Shown in pieces: positions 58,572-64,000 of a DNA stretch of 64,000 bases. The position numbers and the translations under genes were made by a program. Numbering within the stretch: position 1 is the first letter of the stretch; each line of letters opens with the position of its first letter. The notes beneath the pieces are model-generated. The model saw only the letters and a program-made list of their open reading frames with translations. It was not told the origin of the DNA and made no database searches. Origin of the DNA: Enoplolaimus lenunculus (Eukaryota; Nematoda; Enoplea; Enoplida; Thoracostomopsidae); assembly GCA_030248215.1 (NCBI GenBank), contig JASANG010000957.1, positions 310,001 to 374,000 on the forward strand, in the 5' to 3' direction.

Positions 58572-61190
58572 CTACTGATATCCACTGCTCGAATAATTAG
58601 CATACGCTGCAGTGTTAGGATACTGCACGCCAGGCATCGTACCTACTCCACAGGTTGCACTAGTAGTCATCCCTGCAACAGTACCAAGCATTGATGGAGT
58701 TGCTGACACTTTTCCATATCCTTGATACCATTGCGGTTGCACTCCGCCAGTTTGGGCTTCTGGGTATCCAGTGACCCCCCACGACGGATTATTATTATTT
58801 ATAGCTGTTGGCGGTATCGCAGTCACACCATAAGCCCCAGGGTTCCAATTTGAGTTGTTGTATTGATTGTTTTGATATAACTGTGAAGGAGTGCTGTTGA
58901 TATTTCCATTTAACGCAGCAACAACTGCATTTGTGATACTCGCCGAGAATTTGTTTTGATTTGCACTAGTATTTCGATTTGGTGGTTTTGGTGCTGCAGC
59001 GCCAACGTGTAGACTATGACCGCTAACAATTACATCAGTATCGATCAGCCGATTCGCAACCTAAACCAATGTAGAACTGTTAAATAAATATTCTCAACAC
59101 CTGAACAATATTGATTTTAGTATTAATATCGTAAAAGAAACGTCAACTCAGAGCACACTAATAGAAAAGATTTTAAGAGAAAAAATGTAACTACTATCAC
59201 TAAGTCCTAGCTGAGTTTGATGGGAACTTAGTTGCAAACTGAAGCCATACTTTTGCGAAAATTCCAGTAAACCTGCCTTTATCGAAGGGAGTCAATTTTA
59301 TTGACCTCAAATAAAAATTAACAAAATTTTAAGCATGTTGCGATACAAGTAGCTATTTTGCAAAAGATGATGATATAAATGCCGCAAAACTAAAAGTTTC
59401 GTATCTGGTTTTTAAAGGTGACACCGGAATCAGCTAAATCGAAACAGGATCTCTTACTTTTGAGCTGGTAAACGTAACAAAAGCAAATCCTCGATGCGGC
59501 GACGGGATGTACACATCTGAGACCTCGCCGTATTCTTCGAAGCCGGCAATGATTTCAGACAGTCCCATTGACTGTGGCACGCGCCCGACAAATACACGAC
59601 AGTTATCAGATACGACATCCTTAAGCTAAAATAGTATAATATAAACTGAGAGATGTAGTTTTTGATAGCAGCAACAAACAATGATATTTTAAATTCACTG
59701 CCAGTACCAGCGTGCAAACGAAATTCCGACCCTGAACGTGCACTCCAAAACATACGTATCAACTGATTTAGAGTGTATCAATTGCATATAGGTATATAAC
59801 AAGACTCGGTATTTAAAAAGTATGGGGCTTTAAAATTTACAGTTCCGATTCCTATTCGGGTATAATTTAGTTCCGATTCCTATTCGGGTATAATTCAGTT
59901 CCGCTACACTCTGGTCAGTGGCCAGTACTATCTCTATAATAAAGATTCCTTTCTGTGTTAACAGCTGTGTGCAGGACCCAGTACCCGTTCAAAATCGTAT
60001 ACACCTTAAACAGAAAACAACAACAGCTGTGTAAAGTTTGCAATAAAATATCACAGGAAATGATGCCTTTTTTGTTTCATAACATAGCATTAGTATAGCA
60101 CAACCTACATGCAAATTGTCAGATTACCTGAGAATTTGGAATTTTACAATCACACATTCTGTCACCAATTTTGTGTCGTTTCAGCAACACTTTCGACTGA
60201 CTTTCATAATTTTCGTAACGAATAAAACCAAACCCTTTTGAGTTTCCTTCAGGACCGCGTTTTATCTATAAATTCATAACATTGCATGTATAATTAAACA
60301 GCACAAAACGTGAGATGTAGAATGATACTTTATTCGAACGAGATTATGACAACAACCAGTTAACTAATTATTGTTTAGTGTCTATTTAGGCGCAAATGAT
60401 AATACTTACAGTTAATTTGCACAGATTCCCACACCGTTGAGTTTCGCTTTCAATATCAAAACCTTAGTAGATCGAAAAGTGTACAAGATGAAATGGGATG
60501 TGAAAAATGCTGAAACCGGATATTTTAAAAGTGCATATTATTTCGGCACAAATTAAATAATACATGCTTTATGAATGACGTTTATTAGTTGATATGATGT
60601 TCATTAAAACAGTTCCTAAACTAACTGCCATAGCTGGCGTAGCTAATAATAATATGCTAATTAGTGAGTAGCGAACTAGTCCGAAAACCGTTTTAATAAT
60701 TAGTGATAGGGTGTGAAAAGTCCTTATTTAAATTATACTAAATACTCAACTTAGCCTGTAGCTAACTAACAGCTTTGAACTTTAAAAACCTAATGCGACA
60801 TTTCTCATTTCGACTATCCTGCGCAAACCATACCATACGCTTCCCGAAGTAATATCTTACATTTACGTTCTGATTTAGCCAAGTAAGCTTGGACATCACA
60901 AAAACCATAAAACACTTTTGGTATATACAACAACTTCGCACAGTTATTCTTATTACAACCCATTTAAGGTAAATAAATTAACGATTTTATCGAACTAACT
61001 TCCGAAGACTCCAGCTTGCCGTACTGCTCAAAGTATTCGCGTAGCTCGCTGTCAGTTATCGAGTACGGAATGCCTAAGATAATTAAATCTATGCATTTCT
61101 GATCAAACAGTCGCGCAGATTTTGCGTTGCTTTGACTTTGTTGATTAGCATCGTTTTCTTCACTCGTATCTAATTTTCGTTTACCGCTGC
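58572..61190 (-). CDS. TARDBP: TAR DNA-binding protein 43 (TDP-43), RRM1-RRM2-C-terminal part; 5' exons not found
   Basis: Minus-strand exons 61190-61000, 60265-60128, 59625-59458 and 59060-58572 join in frame for 327 residues. Exon a carries GKRKLD (like the basic stretch before RRM1), then the RRM1 start [10 protein letters not shown] and [11 protein letters not shown]. Exon b finishes RRM1 with RNP1 SKGFGFIRY, then [17 protein letters not shown], a close match to the TDP-43 RRM1 end. Exon c gives RRM2 with [22 protein letters not shown] and RNP1 HRGFAFVTF. Exon d completes RRM2 (SGHSLHV) and encodes an Asn/Gly/Ser/Gln/Tyr-rich tail ending SSSGYQ. TDP-43 binds UG-rich RNA in the nucleus and controls splicing and RNA stability; its N-terminal domain drives dimerisation. 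The first exon here begins in phase 1, so at least one upstream coding exon exists, either beyond 64000 or unrecognised. Confidence 0.93.
60600..60850. repeat. Relative of the 15.3/17.3 kb repeat inside a TARDBP intron
   Basis: GCTAATAATAATATGCTAATTAGTGA and TAGCTAACTAACAGCT, then AAAACCTAATGCGACA, match the intronic repeat of the TARBP2-like paralogue in the inverted sense. Confidence 0.65.
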
Positions 61191-62986
61191 CTAAAATTAA
61201 CAAATTGACACGTTCGATATACATTTTCCTACGCGGATCAAGGTTTTGACTACGAAAAATTATATGTCCGGATCTCGATTTTTAAAACGAAAATTTTTGT
61301 ATCTGGCTCCGAATTCGGATACTGTAAAAATATACATAAAATAGAATGATCTATTTTAAATGTAATTCATCAAATGGTCACATTCTAAATTAATATTTTA
61401 TGCGGCAATTAATACCGAAAATGCCGTTGTTCTCGATAGTAAGTTTTTTGAACTGGTGCGTACATGACGAACGGTTTAATTAAGCTGGAATAACTAAGAG
61501 TTCGCTTCCGAGAGGGAATATTGGTTACCTCACTGGCTAAATTCCTCAAGCTCTATTTGCCGAAGATCCACACCCCCAATCGAGATTTTGCCTCCTGTTC
61601 AACATTTTTAAGACTTACGGAACTTTTAGCTAGCGAAGTGCCGATACTAATATTTTCGCCGGTGTCGATTCCTATTTTAATAGACGATCCTTAATGAACT
61701 GATAGGATTACTAAACAAATCAATATAAACGCTAAGACTTAATGTTTTTAAATTGCGGAACGTTCAGCGGGACGGCAGTCATTCTGATTGAAAAGTAAAA
61801 TGTGTCCACAACTACACTACTTTAAATGTGGGGTGAAACTTTTTAGATTGATCTAATTATCACTAGTGCAGAAAAGGGCCTAAACAAATACTGAAAATAC
61901 ACTACAGCTTTTTAACATAATTTTGGGCTCAGTATCAGAGGTACGGAACACGATCTTGTTATGGCCCGTTTATTTAAAAAAAATTAGCCAAAATCTCTGC
62001 AAAAATGAACTCGTGACTTTACATACAACGAACTGCATATAGTTGTAAGAGCAACATGTTTATTTTATCGAATTTTCATGTAATCGAACTAATTGTCTTG
62101 CTTTTACATATTTTTTGTCACACATGTAATGTAAATGTTTGCGTGTGACCCTGTACGTTAAAAATCTTTATTGGGTAATAATAACGCTGGAAAACCAACT
62201 CGTTTTTTATATCCGGCTCCGGCTCCCTCAGTTTTTGATATCCGGCTGCACCCTGATCCTGAAATGAACACCGAGATGTGTCCGGACACCAAACACACTT
62301 ACCGGAGCCGGTTGCTTCAATATCCGGATCTGGTAACTCTAAGTGTTTCGAACTCAATAAAACTCATCCATATTAATTCAATAAGGTTTACTATAATCTG
62401 TTATAAATTTTGGTCCTAAAATGGTATTAACGTCTCTTTTCCCCTACTATAAAATATTTTGTAGATCCCCATTACACCACGGGATAAAGTTTTCACATCT
62501 ATGTGCCAGCGGGCTATTCAGAAGCCTGTTCAAGCTTTTAGCATAATCACTGATGCAAAATTTTACTTGTGCGTGGCTCCAGTGGTTGGGATCCGATCCG
62601 TTCCCCTACTTCCGACACCTACGAGATAACAGTGCCAGATAATTTTGTAAGCCCCTTTATATCCCCAACTGTGTTGCGAGTCATAATTTTCGTTCAAGTT
62701 ACCTTTTCATTAAATTTTACGGAAGCTAAAATGCAGCAAGCTGGTATCAAATAACTAGATGTGCGTATGAAATACTTTTTCTGAATTGGTTTTTGACAGG
62801 GTGGCACCGAACCCACGATTTCGCAGATTCTGAATCCGAACCCATTGCGATTTTTCCGAATCCGAACCTTGACTTCCAAAAATCTGTTCATTTTAGCTTT
62901 CCATTGTATAAGATTCGAGTTGGTGAGAAGGTATCTATGTCAAGTTGTTGGACTTTTAATTTATATATACATACATACGTATATAT
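61191..62986. other. Region upstream of the first TARDBP exon found; no exon recognised
   Basis: The TARDBP N-terminal exon should lie on this side, but no match to its fold signature was seen. 62.16-62.35 kb carries CCGGCTCCGGCTCC and GCTGCACCCTG, a decayed hAT-like end. A short ABC-transporter-like reading on the minus strand at about 61535-61605 is discussed under findings. Confidence 0.5.
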
Positions 62987-63371
62987 CAGGGTACAACCGG
63001 AATTACAATTTACCGGAACCGGAATTTGAAAATTTTACCGGAACCGGAACCGGAAAATGAAAAATGCATTTCACCAAAAATTTCATTTTGTTCTTATTTT
63101 TTGCTCTATTATTTGTGAAATAACCTTAGTCGAACATAGGTATTTATTTTATTTGTTGTATTTTAGATTTTCGTCGTCGACTGAAGTGAAATCCACCATC
63201 ATTGGCTTATATTTGGAGCACAAGTGGCTTTCAAAAGAGATTCTTAAAAATTAGCAAAGTTAAGAAAACGGCCAAATTATAACACCGGAATTTTTAAATC
63301 CGGTAAAAATTTACCGGAACCGGAAGGTGAAAAAATGCCGGAACCGGAACCGGAATTCCGGTTGCACCCTG
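62987..63371. mobile_element. hAT-like MITE, near-identical inverted copy
   Basis: CAGGGTACAACCGGAATTAC to GGTTGCACCCTG, with identical 8-bp flanks GTATATAT. The body is the reverse complement of the copy at 21 kb with few visible differences, so both are recent. Confidence 0.94.
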
Positions 63372-64000
63372 GTATATATGATATTTTTTAAATAAAAAAA
63401 TTGTGAAGTCAAGGTTGAGATTCGGCAAAATGTGCAAACGTTTTCGGAACCGTAATCTGCAAAATCGTGGGTTCGGCGCCATGCTGGCGGAAGTTAGCAT
63501 TCAGAAGAAGTATTCGATACCCAACACTAGCTCTTATATACCGGCTGCATTTCTGTCCTCGGTTCCAAAAAATCCAACGAAAAACATCCCCAACAAAATT
63601 TCTGGCTCAGATTACAAGCTGAAACACACAACACACAGGTGCGGATGAAGAGATGCTTACAAAAACAATTGGTACCGTTATCTCGTAAGCGCCGAAAGTG
63701 GGGGAATGAGTCGGCTTCCAACCACCGGAGGGCAAAAGTAAAACTTTGTATCAGGATAATGCTAAAATTGTGTCTGGGTTTTCACACGCGCTTCGCTCGA
63801 CAGTTTTCATCCTTCCATTATTTCACCTAAGAGAATGGTACAGGCTTTTGAATAACCCGCTGGGACATTGATGTCCAAAACCTTTTCTCGCTATGTCGTA
63901 ATAGGGTCAGAAAAAGTATGCAAAAGTTGGGAACAAATACCGTCCCGAGGAGGGAAGATCGGCCTAGGCAAATTTTTCTGAGGTTAAACTCTGACAAACG

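Overview
This is a window of an animal nuclear genome, from an invertebrate whose phylum I could not settle. The genes are intron-rich with GT-AG junctions, the DNA is AT-rich, and there are no bacterial-style gene clusters. Most of the 64 kb is short non-autonomous DNA transposons, tRNA-derived SINEs, a decayed LINE, minisatellites and microsatellites. TTAGGC hexamers, the nematode telomere motif, are abundant. Here they sit inside a dispersed transposon family, so they are not evidence for a telomere or for a nematode.

Four protein-coding genes could be reconstructed exon by exon. (1) Minus strand, about 5.56-10.84 kb: a complete seven-coding-exon gene for a protein with three double-stranded-RNA-binding domains, of the TARBP2/PRKRA/Loquacious family (Dicer partner). 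(2) Minus strand, about 13.85-20.68 kb: a second complete gene of the same family. All six of its intron phases match the first gene, so the two are a tandem duplication; its domains have diverged strongly. (3) Plus strand, 42.99-46.04 kb: a three-exon secreted precursor of 462 residues. It has a signal peptide, a Cys-containing spacer and about 13 dibasic-delimited peptides that mostly start GG(G/A)R; five of them are exact copies. It looks like a neuropeptide or peptide-hormone precursor of a type I do not recognise. (4) Minus strand, 58.57-61.19 kb: the RRM1, RRM2 and low-complexity C-terminal exons of TARDBP (TDP-43). The exons for its N-terminal domain were not found in the remaining 2.8 kb.

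Layout: 0-5.5 kb, nested MITEs; 5.5-10.9 kb, TARBP2-like gene 1 with a Tc1/mariner-like and a hAT-like MITE in intron 2; 10.9-13.8 kb, repeats including two tandem TTAA-flanked elements that carry a tRNA-like promoter; 13.8-20.7 kb, the paralogue with a 3 kb repeat-filled intron 5; 21-26.8 kb, hAT-like MITE, LINE remnants and SINEs; 26.8-42.9 kb, MITEs, satellites and no convincing gene; 43-46 kb, the peptide precursor, whose intron 2 is mostly transposons; 46-58.5 kb, more MITEs, a long foldback, a 39-bp minisatellite and a small tandem array of CRE-like palindromes; 58.5-61.2 kb, TARDBP; 61.2-64 kb, repeats.

The genes do not form one pathway, although three of the four encode RNA-binding proteins: two Dicer-partner-like proteins and TDP-43. 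The most unusual content is the peptide precursor, the diverged tandem TARBP2-like pair, the transposon family built on TTAGGC hexamers with 8-bp target duplications, and a TTAA-flanked inverted-repeat element that contains a tRNA-like RNA polymerase III promoter.
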